Positions 1 to 7,437 of a stretch of 64,000 nucleotides of DNA are shown piece after piece. The notes under the pieces were generated by a model, which did not search any database, was not told the DNA's origin, and was given only the letters and a program-made list of their open reading frames with translations. How positions within the stretch are numbered: position 1 is the stretch's first letter; each line of letters starts with the position of its first letter. The stretch is from Streptomyces coacervatus (GTDB lineage: Bacteria > Actinomycetota > Actinomycetes > Streptomycetales > Streptomycetaceae). The DNA is taken from contig NZ_JARHTP010000021.1 in NCBI RefSeq assembly GCF_029223485.1, positions 142,997-206,996 on the forward strand, written 5' to 3'. The translations under genes were made by a program, and so were the position numbers.

Positions 1-1
1 G

Positions 2-301
2 GCGCTCGAAGTGGGCGGGACGTTCCAGGAGAACATGAAGCTGATGGGTTTCCCGGCCGAGGTCGAGTGGACCATCTCGGAACTGGAACCAGCCCGGCTC
101 TTCGTCATCAAGGGCAAGGGACCGATGGCCGTGAGCCTGGCCACGCGCTACACCCTGACCCCTGACGGCGATGCCACGAAGGTCCGCATCGACGGCGAGT
201 TCACGGGCGCCGCGGTCACTCTGATGGCGGGCAAGCTGAAGGACTCGGGAACGGCCGCTCTCAACGAATCACTGCGAAAGCTCGCCGGGCTGGTGTCCTG
301 A
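2..301 (+). CDS. SRPBCC-family protein, C-terminal part (gene begins left of window)
   Basis: The frame is open to the left edge, so only the last 99 residues are seen. The visible part (residues VGGTFQENMKLMGFPAEVEW, then an E-PARLF-IKGKGPMAVS strand pattern and a C-terminal helix SGTAALNESLRKLAGL) looks like the beta-rich body and long C-terminal helix of the START/SRPBCC helix-grip fold used to bind hydrophobic ligands. A GTG at position 11 could be read as a start, but good coding sequence continues upstream of it, so truncation by the window is more likely. It is followed 15 bp later by a strong bidirectional terminator. The ligand cannot be told from sequence. Confidence 0.7.
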   Translation, partial: ALEVGGTFQENMKLMGFPAEVEWTISELEPARLFVIKGKGPMAVSLATRYTLTPDGDATKVRIDGEFTGAAVTLMAGKLKDSGTAALNESLRKLAGLVS

Positions 302-315
302 ACGCCGGAAACAGG

Positions 316-349
316 AAGGCGCCCCGCGGACCACTCCGCGGGGCGCCTT
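316..349. terminator. Bidirectional hairpin terminator
   Basis: A perfect 15-bp stem (AAGGCGCCCCGCGGA at 316-330 against 335-349) closes a 4-nt loop between two convergent genes, the SRPBCC gene on plus and the PadR gene on minus. A-rich and T-rich flanks are short, as usual in Streptomyces. Confidence 0.85.
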
Positions 350-365
350 CGTCGCCGCAGGACCG

Positions 366-1004
366 TCAGTCCTCGTCGGCGAGGATCAGGTACAGCTTCT
401 TGCGGGCTTCGTTGATGACCGCCAGCGCCTTCTCGCGCTGCTCCTTGCTGCCGGTCTTCCAGACCTGGCCGAAGGCCTCCATCAGACCGAAGCCGGCCTG
501 GCGGATCTCACCGAGCGCCTCGAAGTCGATGCCGCGGGAGGCTTCCTCCCAGGGCGCGTCCGGGCCCTCGTCGGCCGCGGTGCGGCCGGACTCGGTGAGT
601 GAGAACAGCTTCTTGCCGCCCTCGCTCGCGCTGGTGATCAGGCCCTCGTCCTCCAGCAGCTGGAGGGTGGGGTACACCGAACCGGGGCTGGGCTTCCACG
701 CCCCGCCACTGCGCTCGGCGATCTCCTGGATCATCTCGTAACCGTGCATGGGCCGGTCCTTCAGCAGGGCCAGGATCGACGCCCTTACGTCGCCTCGCCG
801 CGCCCTGCCGCGCGGTCCGCCACGCCCTCGCGGGCCCCAGGGGCCCGGTCCGAAGCCCGGTCCGCCGAAACCGAAGCCGGGGCCGGGACCGCCACCGGGG
901 CCACCCGGCCCGAAGGGGCCGAAGGCGCCGCGCCGACCCTCGAAACCACCCCGGCCACGAGAGCCGGGTCCACCGTGTCCACGTTCGAATCCATGGGAAC
1001 GCAT
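366..1004 (-). CDS. PadR-family transcriptional regulator with Gly/Pro-rich N-terminus
   Basis: 212 aa. Residues about 1-70 are low complexity, rich in Gly, Pro, Phe and Arg. They precede a PadR winged helix: RASILALLKDRPMHGYEMIQ, then SVYPTLQLLEDEGLI, the hallmark recognition-helix region, and a wing ending KKLFSLTESGR. A C-terminal helix suits PadR dimerisation. I chose ATG 1004 because GGAG lies 8 nt upstream; a GTG at 1013 overlaps that GGAG. PadR proteins are usually ligand-responsive repressors of neighbouring or own promoters. A palindrome-rich operator candidate sits at 1022-1057 directly upstream, so autoregulation is likely. The long glycine-rich head is typical of a Streptomyces PadR subgroup; its function is unknown to me. 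Confidence 0.88.
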   Translation of the reverse strand: MRSHGFERGHGGPGSRGRGGFEGRRGAFGPFGPGGPGGGPGPGFGFGGPGFGPGPWGPRGRGGPRGRARRGDVRASILALLKDRPMHGYEMIQEIAERSGGAWKPSPGSVYPTLQLLEDEGLITSASEGGKKLFSLTESGRTAADEGPDAPWEEASRGIDFEALGEIRQAGFGLMEAFGQVWKTGSKEQREKALAVINEARKKLYLILADED

Positions 1005-1021
1005 CGCAATCACTCCATTCC

Positions 1022-1057
1022 ATCGTTGATCTGTCGCGATGCGTCAACGATATATCG
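1022..1057. promoter_or_regulatory. Candidate PadR operator (nested inverted repeats)
   Basis: Directly upstream of the PadR gene an 8-bp inverted repeat, ATCGTTGA (1022-1029) and TCAACGAT (1044-1051), flanks the palindrome TCGCGA (1034-1039) and runs into a second palindrome CGATATATCG (1048-1057). AT-rich inverted repeats of this kind are typical of PadR autoregulatory sites. The site lies 18-53 bp before the start codon, so binding would block transcription. Confidence 0.55.
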
Positions 1058-1150
1058 GAATAGTTCGCATGGCAAGGCGCGGCGGAAATTCGTGCATGGA
1101 CAGGGCCCGGCCCCAGGTCAGAGCCGGGCCCGTGCAGGACCGTGCGGCGC

Positions 1151-2791
1151 TCAGTGGCCGCGGAACGCCTCCTCCAGCCACCAGGAACCGTGCTCGCGGG
1201 TCACCTTGGCGTCGATGAGCAGGGGTGCCGAGCGCGGCCCGGCGACCCAGTCCTGCACGGCCTTGAGGTCGGCGGGCGTGCGGACGGTCACCGCCTCGAA
1301 GCCGTAGCCGCGGGCCACGGCGGCGATGTCCGTCTCCGGGAAGGTGACCGTGGAGAGCGGGAAGCCGTCGGGGCCGAAGTGGTGCACCTCGGCGCCGTAT
1401 CCCTCGTCGTTGTAGACGACGACCACCATCGGCAGGCCGAGCCGGCGCACGGTGTCGAGTTCCACGGCGCTCATCAGCGCGCCACCGTCGCCGAGGGCGG
1501 CCACGGGGAGCCGGTCCGGCTGGGCGAGGGCCGCGCCGATCGTGGTCGCGAGGCCCAGGCCGATCGACTGGAACGCCTGGGTGAAGCAGAACCCATGGTG
1601 GTCCGGCACCGAGAGATACGCGCTCGGGTAGCCCATGAAGTTGCCCGAGTCGACACCGACGACCCGCTCGGCGGGGAGGATGTCGTCCAGCGCGATGCTC
1701 AGCGTCCGCGGGTCGATCCGGTCGCGGGTGCCCTCGTCCTCGTATGGCACGTCCCGCCACCGCGCCCGCGCGGCGAGGGCGGCGGCGATGTCGGGGGTCC
1801 GGTAGCCCTCGCGGCTCCCGCCGCCGGCCTCCAGTGCCCGTCGCGCCGTGCGCTCCACGTCGCCGGTGACGCCCAGGGCGATCTCTCTGTGCGCGCCGAG
1901 CGCCTCCGGATCGTCGTCGACCTGGACAACGGTCGCGTCCGGGCCGATCAGACTGCCGTGCCGCATGGTCCACATGTTCAGCGCGCAGCCCCAGCCGACG
2001 ATCAGGTCGGCGCCCCGGATCAGGTCGGCCGCGAGGGGCGAGGCGAAGCCGCCGGAGACGTCGAGCGAGTAGGGGCCTCCGTGGAACAGGCCGCGGGCCA
2101 CGGCCGAGGTCGTCAGGAGAGCGCCGTACCGGTCGGCCAGGGTCAGGAGCGCGTCGCGGCTGCCGGTGGTGCGTGCGCCCCGGCCGGCGACGAAGACCGG
2201 ACGCCGGGCGGCTTCCAGGGCCCGTACCAACTCCGCCACCGCGGCCCCGGACGGCTCGACCGGCTGCCGTACCGGCATGGGGAGGGCGGCCGGCAGGGAG
2301 GCGTCGGGCACGTCGAGGGCCTGCACCTCCAACGGCAGGTTCAGCAGCACCGTGCGCCGCTCGTGCCGGGCCCGCCGGAGCGCGGCGCGGGCCTGTTCGA
2401 CCGCGTCGTGCGCGGTCGTGACGCGCGCGGTGGCGGCACCGACGGAGTGCGCCAACACCGCTTGGTCGATACGGAAGTTGGAGTTCGGCGCGGTCGCCTC
2501 GGCGGCCAGCACCAGCAGTGGTGTACGGCTCTTGGCGGCCTCGGTGATACCGGTCAGGGCGTTGGTCAGGCCGGGCCCCTGGTGGACGCTGAGCGCGGCC
2601 ACCGTCCCGCTGGTGCGGGCGTAGGCGTCGGCCATGGTGGCCGCGCCGCCTTCGTGCCGTGCGGCGACGAACCGTGCGCCCGCCGCCACCATGGCGTTGG
2701 TCAGGTGGAAGTTCCCCGAGCCGACCACGCCGAAGACATGGTCGATCCCCGACGCGGTCAGTGCCCGCCCGACGGCTTCGGCGACCTTCAC
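1151..2791 (-). CDS. Thiamine-pyrophosphate enzyme, acetolactate-synthase-like
   Basis: 546 aa, three-domain TPP enzyme. The N-terminal PYR domain has the catalytic glutamate in AARHEGGAATMADAYAR (about residue 47). The middle domain is a Rossmann-like fold, and the C-terminal PP domain carries GDGGALMSAVEL followed by YNDEGYG, the GDG-N TPP/Mg motif. Such enzymes act on 2-keto acids (decarboxylation or carboligation). The start is GTG 2791, which overlaps the stop of the upstream cyclase gene (GTGA), so the two genes are translationally coupled. The pairing with a metal-dependent cyclase/amidohydrolase suggests a small catabolic pathway for a keto-acid-yielding compound. The substrate is not evident; acetolactate synthase proper is less likely because no regulatory subunit gene is adjacent. 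Confidence 0.85.
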   Translation of the reverse strand: MKVAEAVGRALTASGIDHVFGVVGSGNFHLTNAMVAAGARFVAARHEGGAATMADAYARTSGTVAALSVHQGPGLTNALTGITEAAKSRTPLLVLAAEATAPNSNFRIDQAVLAHSVGAATARVTTAHDAVEQARAALRRARHERRTVLLNLPLEVQALDVPDASLPAALPMPVRQPVEPSGAAVAELVRALEAARRPVFVAGRGARTTGSRDALLTLADRYGALLTTSAVARGLFHGGPYSLDVSGGFASPLAADLIRGADLIVGWGCALNMWTMRHGSLIGPDATVVQVDDDPEALGAHREIALGVTGDVERTARRALEAGGGSREGYRTPDIAAALAARARWRDVPYEDEGTRDRIDPRTLSIALDDILPAERVVGVDSGNFMGYPSAYLSVPDHHGFCFTQAFQSIGLGLATTIGAALAQPDRLPVAALGDGGALMSAVELDTVRRLGLPMVVVVYNDEGYGAEVHHFGPDGFPLSTVTFPETDIAAVARGYGFEAVTVRTPADLKAVQDWVAGPRSAPLLIDAKVTREHGSWWLEEAFRGH

Positions 2792-3573
2792 GACCGCTCC
2801 ACCAGGGCGAGTACGCGTGCGGGGGCGCCGGAACCGGCGACGATGGGCAGCGGTCCCGCGATGACGACGGCGCCGGTCGGCGGCAGGGAGCCGAGGTTCT
2901 GCAGCTGGGTCAGTCCGTACTTGTCGGCGCCCAGGAGGTAGGAGTGGCAGGGGAAGGCCGGGTCGAAGGAGTGCGCCCGTCCCGCGTCCGTGCCGACCGT
3001 CTCCGTGCCGAGGCCGATCACGGGTGACTCCTCGGCCACCCAGCGGGCGCACTCCGCCGACAGGCCGGGCGTGTGCGGGCCGTTCTCGTCGGCGTTGAGG
3101 AACGCCTCCTGCGACTGCGAGCGGGCGTCCCAGCCGGTGCGCAGCAGCAGCCAACCCCCTTCGGGCAAGGGCCCGTTGTCGGCTTCCCAGGCCTTGATGT
3201 GGTCGACCTCGACGAGGAAGTCGGGATCCTTGGCGGCGTGGTCGGAGAAGTCCAGTACGGCCGCGGGCGCGATCAAACGGCCCGCCGGGACCGACGCGAC
3301 ATCGGCGAGGTCCTTTCCGGTGACCCAGTGGACCGGGGCGTCGAAGTGGGTGCCGGTGTGCTCACCGCTGCGGAAGTTGTTCCAGTACCAGGCCGGACCC
3401 CGGTCGTCGTACCGGCTGATCTCCTCCAGTTCGAAGACCTGGGTCTGGCCGAACTGGGGCGGCAGCTGGATCACCGGCGTGGCCGACGACAGCGGCGACG
3501 TCAGGTCGACGACTTCGATCGATCCGCCCTGCAGTCCGGCGAGAAGGGCGGCGAGCACGGACGGCTGGGACAT
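2788..3573 (-). CDS. Cyclase-family (kynurenine-formamidase-like) metal hydrolase
   Basis: 261 aa, close to the usual length of the cyclase family (Pfam PF04199). The metal-binding signature HTGTHFDAPVHW is present near residue 95, and a GLGTETVGTD segment in the C-terminal half matches the family core. Members hydrolyse amides or cyclic amides such as N-formylkynurenine or isatin using a divalent metal. AGGAGG lies 5 nt before the ATG. It is the first gene of a two-gene operon with the TPP enzyme (4-nt overlap). The partner suggests that a keto acid is released and then handled by the TPP enzyme, which is an inference. Other members are polyketide cyclases. Confidence 0.82.
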   Translation of the reverse strand: MSQPSVLAALLAGLQGGSIEVVDLTSPLSSATPVIQLPPQFGQTQVFELEEISRYDDRGPAWYWNNFRSGEHTGTHFDAPVHWVTGKDLADVASVPAGRLIAPAAVLDFSDHAAKDPDFLVEVDHIKAWEADNGPLPEGGWLLLRTGWDARSQSQEAFLNADENGPHTPGLSAECARWVAEESPVIGLGTETVGTDAGRAHSFDPAFPCHSYLLGADKYGLTQLQNLGSLPPTGAVVIAGPLPIVAGSGAPARVLALVERS

Positions 3574-3680
3574 GACGGCCTCCTGGGCAAAGGCTGAACG
3601 GTCAACTACAGGGTGTCAGCCGAGGGCCGCTTCGCTAAGGCGCATGGCCCGGAAATCGGTCCACCGTCCCCGAATTGGAC

Positions 3681-3710
3681 TTGGTGGGAAACTCCGCCCC
3701 GCCCTAGCGT
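3681..3710 (+). promoter_or_regulatory. Leaderless promoter of the PhzF-like gene
   Basis: TTGGTG (3681-3686), an 18-bp spacer and TAGCGT (3705-3710) end 7 nt before ATG 3718. This is the arrangement of Streptomyces leaderless genes; no Shine-Dalgarno sequence precedes that ATG. Confidence 0.55.
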
Positions 3711-3717
3711 CGAAGCC

Positions 3718-4527
3718 ATGCGAATCCGAATCGTCGACGCCTTCACCGACCGTCCCTTCGGCGGCAACCCCGCCGGTGTCCTGCTCCTCGACGCCTTCCC
3801 CGACGACGACCGGCTCCAGAAGATCGCCCTGGAGGTCAACCACGCCGAGACGGCCTTCGCGCACCGGCTGCCCGAGGGCGGCGAGGCCGACTGGGCGCTG
3901 CGCTGGTTCACACCCGCGACCGAGGTCAACATGTGCGGACATGCGACGCTCGCGACGGCCCACGTCCTGCATACGACCGGCGCCCACCAGGGCACGGTGC
4001 GGTTCGCCACCCGCAGCGGCGTCCTCGTCGCGACACCGCGGGAGGACGGCTCGATCACCCTCGACTTCCCGACGGCGCCGCTGACGGCGGTCGAGGTGCC
4101 GGCCGGGGTCGCCGAGGCGCTGGGCGCCGAGCCGCTCTGCGCCTTCGACACCGGGCCGAACGTCGGCGACCTGGTCCTCCAACTCGCCGACGAGAAGACC
4201 ATCCACGCCCTCACCCCCGACCACAAGGCGCTCGGCGCCTACTCCGAGCGCGGCATCATCGCCACCGCCCGCGCCGAGGACCCCGCCCGGGGCTACGACT
4301 TCGTCTCCCGCTGCTTCTTCCCGAACGTCGGCATCGACGAGGACCCGGTCACCGGCAGCGCCCACACGGCCCTCGCCCCCTTCTGGTCCGAGCGCCTGGG
4401 CCGCCCCGACCTCACCGGCCTGCAGGCCTCGCCCCGCTCCGGCCGCGTCCGCACCCAGCTGCGCGGGGAGCGCACCCTGCTGAGCGGGCGCGCGGTCACG
4501 GTCATCGAGGGCGACCTGCTCGCCTAG
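3718..4527 (+). CDS. PhzF-family isomerase-like protein
   Basis: 269 aa. The N-terminus RIVDAFTDRPFGGNPAGVLL is diagnostic for the PhzF family, and NHAETAFAH carries the conserved catalytic glutamate (about residue 42-45). MCGHATLATAH and DPVTGSAHTALAPFW complete the two pseudo-symmetric diaminopimelate-epimerase-like halves. PhzF itself isomerises dihydro-hydroxyanthranilate in phenazine synthesis, but there are no phenazine genes here, so this is one of the many family members with an unknown substrate. The start is set by the leaderless promoter 7 nt upstream. The gene stands alone between divergent and convergent neighbours. Confidence 0.85.
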   Translation: MRIRIVDAFTDRPFGGNPAGVLLLDAFPDDDRLQKIALEVNHAETAFAHRLPEGGEADWALRWFTPATEVNMCGHATLATAHVLHTTGAHQGTVRFATRSGVLVATPREDGSITLDFPTAPLTAVEVPAGVAEALGAEPLCAFDTGPNVGDLVLQLADEKTIHALTPDHKALGAYSERGIIATARAEDPARGYDFVSRCFFPNVGIDEDPVTGSAHTALAPFWSERLGRPDLTGLQASPRSGRVRTQLRGERTLLSGRAVTVIEGDLLA

Positions 4528-4546
4528 AAAACAGGCTGCCGCCGCC

Positions 4547-5347
4547 TCACGCCGTCGGCAGCCAGCCCACCTTCCCGGCCAGCAGCGCGTACCCCACGAA
4601 GGCCCCGATGTCGAGCAGGGAATGCGCCACCACCAGTGGACCCACCCGGCCCCAACGCCGGTACAGGTACACGAACACCACACCCATCACCATGTTGCCG
4701 ACGAAGCCGCCGATGCCCTGGTAGAGGTGATAGGAGCCACGCAGTACGGAACTGGCCACCAGAGCGCTGCCCGGCGTCCAGCCCAACTGCCCCAGCCGGC
4801 GCAGCAGATAGCCGACGACGATGACCTCTTCGAGGATCGCGTTCTGCAGCGCCGAAAGGATCAGCACGGGGTACTTCCACCACACGTCGGGCAGCGCCTC
4901 CGGCACGACGGTGAGATTGAAGCCGAGGCCGCGTGCGGCCAGGTAGAAGGCGATTCCGGTGCTGCCGATCACCGCCGCGACGCCCGCACCGCGGCCGAGG
5001 TCGAACCAGCGCCGGGTGCGGTCGAAGCCGATGGTGCGCAGGCTCCGCCCCTCCCGGATCAGCAGGTGCGCGACCAGCGCGACGGGCACCAGCGCCGATG
5101 CGATCCCGAACAGCTGCCAGGCGAGATCCAGCCAGGGGCGGCCCGGCGCGGCCGAGGCATTGAGGGTGGCCGCCTGCTCCTTCAGCCCCCCTGGTTTCGT
5201 GACCGATCCGACAAAACTGATCAGGGCGGACACACCACTCGCACCGAGCGAAAGCCCCAGAACGAGCAGCGTCTCGTCACGGAGAATCCGTCGCGAGGGC
5301 CGCTCCGGCGGAAAAGAATCGGCCACCGGGCCCGCCTCTGCCTGCAC
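4547..5347 (-). CDS. CPBP-family intramembrane protease
   Basis: 266 aa with about seven hydrophobic segments. The CPBP/Abi motifs appear as NAILEEVIVVGYLLRRL (glutamate pair and arginine), SYHLYQG (motif 2 histidine) and VVAHSLLD (motif 3 histidine). Family members are integral-membrane metal-independent glutamyl proteases or self-immunity proteins. GTG 5347 is chosen because GGAGG lies 5 nt upstream. It converges on the PhzF gene with only 19 bp between stops. The role is not deducible from neighbours. Confidence 0.82.
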   Translation of the reverse strand: MQAEAGPVADSFPPERPSRRILRDETLLVLGLSLGASGVSALISFVGSVTKPGGLKEQAATLNASAAPGRPWLDLAWQLFGIASALVPVALVAHLLIREGRSLRTIGFDRTRRWFDLGRGAGVAAVIGSTGIAFYLAARGLGFNLTVVPEALPDVWWKYPVLILSALQNAILEEVIVVGYLLRRLGQLGWTPGSALVASSVLRGSYHLYQGIGGFVGNMVMGVVFVYLYRRWGRVGPLVVAHSLLDIGAFVGYALLAGKVGWLPTA

Positions 5348-5532
5348 ACCTGCCTCCAGTTGAGTAATCCAGCCTCATCCCCACCGCGGCCCCGCTAGGG
5401 TCTCGAAAGAAGTTACGAGAATCGTGCGCTTGGCCGTCAGGGGGGACGGACGCCGTACGGGGCGTACCTCCCCTTTGCATGCCATACGGCCGTCATCCGG
5501 CACGAGGTTCAACAGGGAGGGGCACCACCGTC

Positions 5533-7296
5533 ATGGGACGTCACAGCTTGCCCGATCAGTATGGGGCGGGCGGCAGCGACCCCCGTCCACGCGCGCGGCT
5601 GCGCACGGTGGCCGTCGCGACGGTGCTCGTCCTCACCATCGCCGGCGGCACTGCGGGCGCGGTCAAGAGCGGGCTGCTGTCGTTCGGCTCCTCCTGCCAG
5701 GACGACCCGGTGCGGCTCGAACTGGCCGCCTCGCCGGACATCGCGCCCGCCCTCACGGCCGCGGCGCAGCAGGCCCGGCGCAGCGACATCACCTCCGACG
5801 GCCGCTGTGTCGCGGTCACCGTGACCGCGCGCGACTCGTACAAGGTCGCGGACGCGCTCGCCGCCGGCAAGAAGCCCGATGCGCAGCTGTGGGTGCCGGA
5901 CTCGGACCTGTGGATCGACCGGATCACGGCGGACAACGGCCCGATCGACGTGACTCCGGTGGGCGCGGTCGCCTCGACGCCCATCGGTGTGGCGATGGTT
6001 CCCACGGCCGCGAAGTCGCTGGGATGGCCGAAGAAGACGTACAGCTGGCTCGACCTGGTCGGCGCCGCCATGCAGGGCGACTCGCTCAGGCTCGGTGCGG
6101 CCGATCCCGCGCGCAGCGCCGCCGGGCTGCTCGCCCTCACCCAACTCGGCACGGCCGCCGCCGGGCACAAGGGCGGCGACACCCAGGCCGCGGCCATGAT
6201 GAAGACGCTGTCGCAGCGCACCTCGGACAGCGACAGCCAGGTCGTGGACACGCTGCCCCGTGACTCCTCGGGCACCGAGCTGGGCAACCCGAAACGGAAC
6301 CAGGCGGTGGTCCTGTCCGAGCAGGCGGCGTACTCGTACAACGCCTCGGCCGACAGCGGCAGCAGCCTGGACATGTTCTATCCGAAGGACGGCTCGCCCC
6401 GGCTCGACTACCCGTTCGCGACGGTCGACGACCTGTCGACCGACGAGAGCCGGGCCGCTCTGCGGTTCATCAACTATCTGCGGCAGCCGGCGCAGCTGCG
6501 GCTGCTGGAGAAGTACGGCTTCCGCACCTCCGACGAGGAGGCGCCGAAGACGGTGGTCGCCGGGGCGGGCGGCAGCAGCCCGCAGCCGTACGCCGAATCC
6601 GCTCCCCAGCCGGCCTCGGACGTCGCACTCCAGGAGACCCTCGGCACGTGGACGATCACCGTGCAGAGCGCCCGGATCACCACGGTCGTGGACGCGTCCT
6701 CGTCGATGTCCGAGCCGGTGCCGGGGACCGGCCAGTCACGCATGGACGTCACCAAGGGGTCCCTGCTGCAGGCCCTCGCCACCTTCACGCCCGACGACGA
6801 GATCGGCCTGTGGGAGTTCTCCACGAAGCTGGACGGCGCCAAGGACTACCGCGTCCTGGTGCCGACCGAGCGCCTCGGCGACCAGAAGGCCGGCGGCACC
6901 CAGCGCGACCGGCTGTCGGCGGCCTTCAGCGCCCTCGAACCCGTCCCCCACGGGGCCACCGGGCTCTACGACACCACGCTCGCCGCATACAAGGCGGCAA
7001 CGTCGTCCTACGCCAAGGGGAAGTTCAACGCCCTGGTCATCCTGACCGACGGCGTCAACCAGGACCCGGGCAGCATCTCCCGCCCCGACCTCATCACCCA
7101 GCTCCAGAAGCTCACCAACCCCGCGCGCCCGGTACCGCTCATCATGATCGCCGTGGGCCCCGACGCCGACCGCTCGGAGGCCGAGCAGATCGCCGAGGCA
7201 ACGGGCGGCTCGGGCCAGTCGGTCAGCAACCCTTCACAGATCCAGTCGGTGATGTTGAAGGCGATAGTGGCGGCGGGGTCGAAAGGCGACGACTGA
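5533..7296 (+). CDS. Membrane-anchored solute-binding + von Willebrand A domain protein
   Basis: 587 aa. A single N-terminal membrane segment (TVAVATVLVLTIAGGTAGAV, residues about 24-43) anchors an extracytoplasmic protein. Residues about 58-350 resemble an ABC-type solute-binding fold (LELAASPDIAPALTAAAQQA at the start of the fold). After a Pro/Ser-rich linker, residues about 390-587 form a VWA domain with the MIDAS motif DASSSMS and a later LTDGVNQ. VWA domains bind partners through a metal ion, so the protein may sense or present a ligand outside the cell. The start ATG 5533 has AGGGAGGGG upstream; an in-frame ATG at 5479 lacks this. No transporter genes are adjacent. Confidence 0.85.
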   Translation: MGRHSLPDQYGAGGSDPRPRARLRTVAVATVLVLTIAGGTAGAVKSGLLSFGSSCQDDPVRLELAASPDIAPALTAAAQQARRSDITSDGRCVAVTVTARDSYKVADALAAGKKPDAQLWVPDSDLWIDRITADNGPIDVTPVGAVASTPIGVAMVPTAAKSLGWPKKTYSWLDLVGAAMQGDSLRLGAADPARSAAGLLALTQLGTAAAGHKGGDTQAAAMMKTLSQRTSDSDSQVVDTLPRDSSGTELGNPKRNQAVVLSEQAAYSYNASADSGSSLDMFYPKDGSPRLDYPFATVDDLSTDESRAALRFINYLRQPAQLRLLEKYGFRTSDEEAPKTVVAGAGGSSPQPYAESAPQPASDVALQETLGTWTITVQSARITTVVDASSSMSEPVPGTGQSRMDVTKGSLLQALATFTPDDEIGLWEFSTKLDGAKDYRVLVPTERLGDQKAGGTQRDRLSAAFSALEPVPHGATGLYDTTLAAYKAATSSYAKGKFNALVILTDGVNQDPGSISRPDLITQLQKLTNPARPVPLIMIAVGPDADRSEAEQIAEATGGSGQSVSNPSQIQSVMLKAIVAAGSKGDD

Positions 7297-7330
7297 GCGG
7301 GGCGGGCAAATTCCGCTACGGTTCGGCAGC

Positions 7331-7396
7331 GCGCCCTGAAGGGGCGCGGGGAACTGCGCGACCAGCCCCGACGGCGCTGCACACGATCGACGGCCC
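7331..7396 (+). repeat. Dispersed gene-end repeat, copy 1
   Basis: Core GGGGCGCGGGGAACTGCGCG followed by ACCAGCC and then ACGGCGCTGCACACGATCGAC. It begins 34 bp after the stop of the VWA gene and lies between convergent genes. Related copies are at 29391, 36674 (inverted) and 44571. Confidence 0.85.
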
Positions 7397-7437
7397 CGCG
7401 GCGGAGCCGCAAATGGCACAGCTCCCCGGAGCACCAC

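Noticed and set aside
1142..2941. Very long open frames on the strand opposite real genes (here, and for example opposite the second kdpD and gcvP)
   Set aside because: They are by-products of GC-rich third positions; products are Arg/Gly/Ala-rich without domains, ribosome sites or conservation signs.
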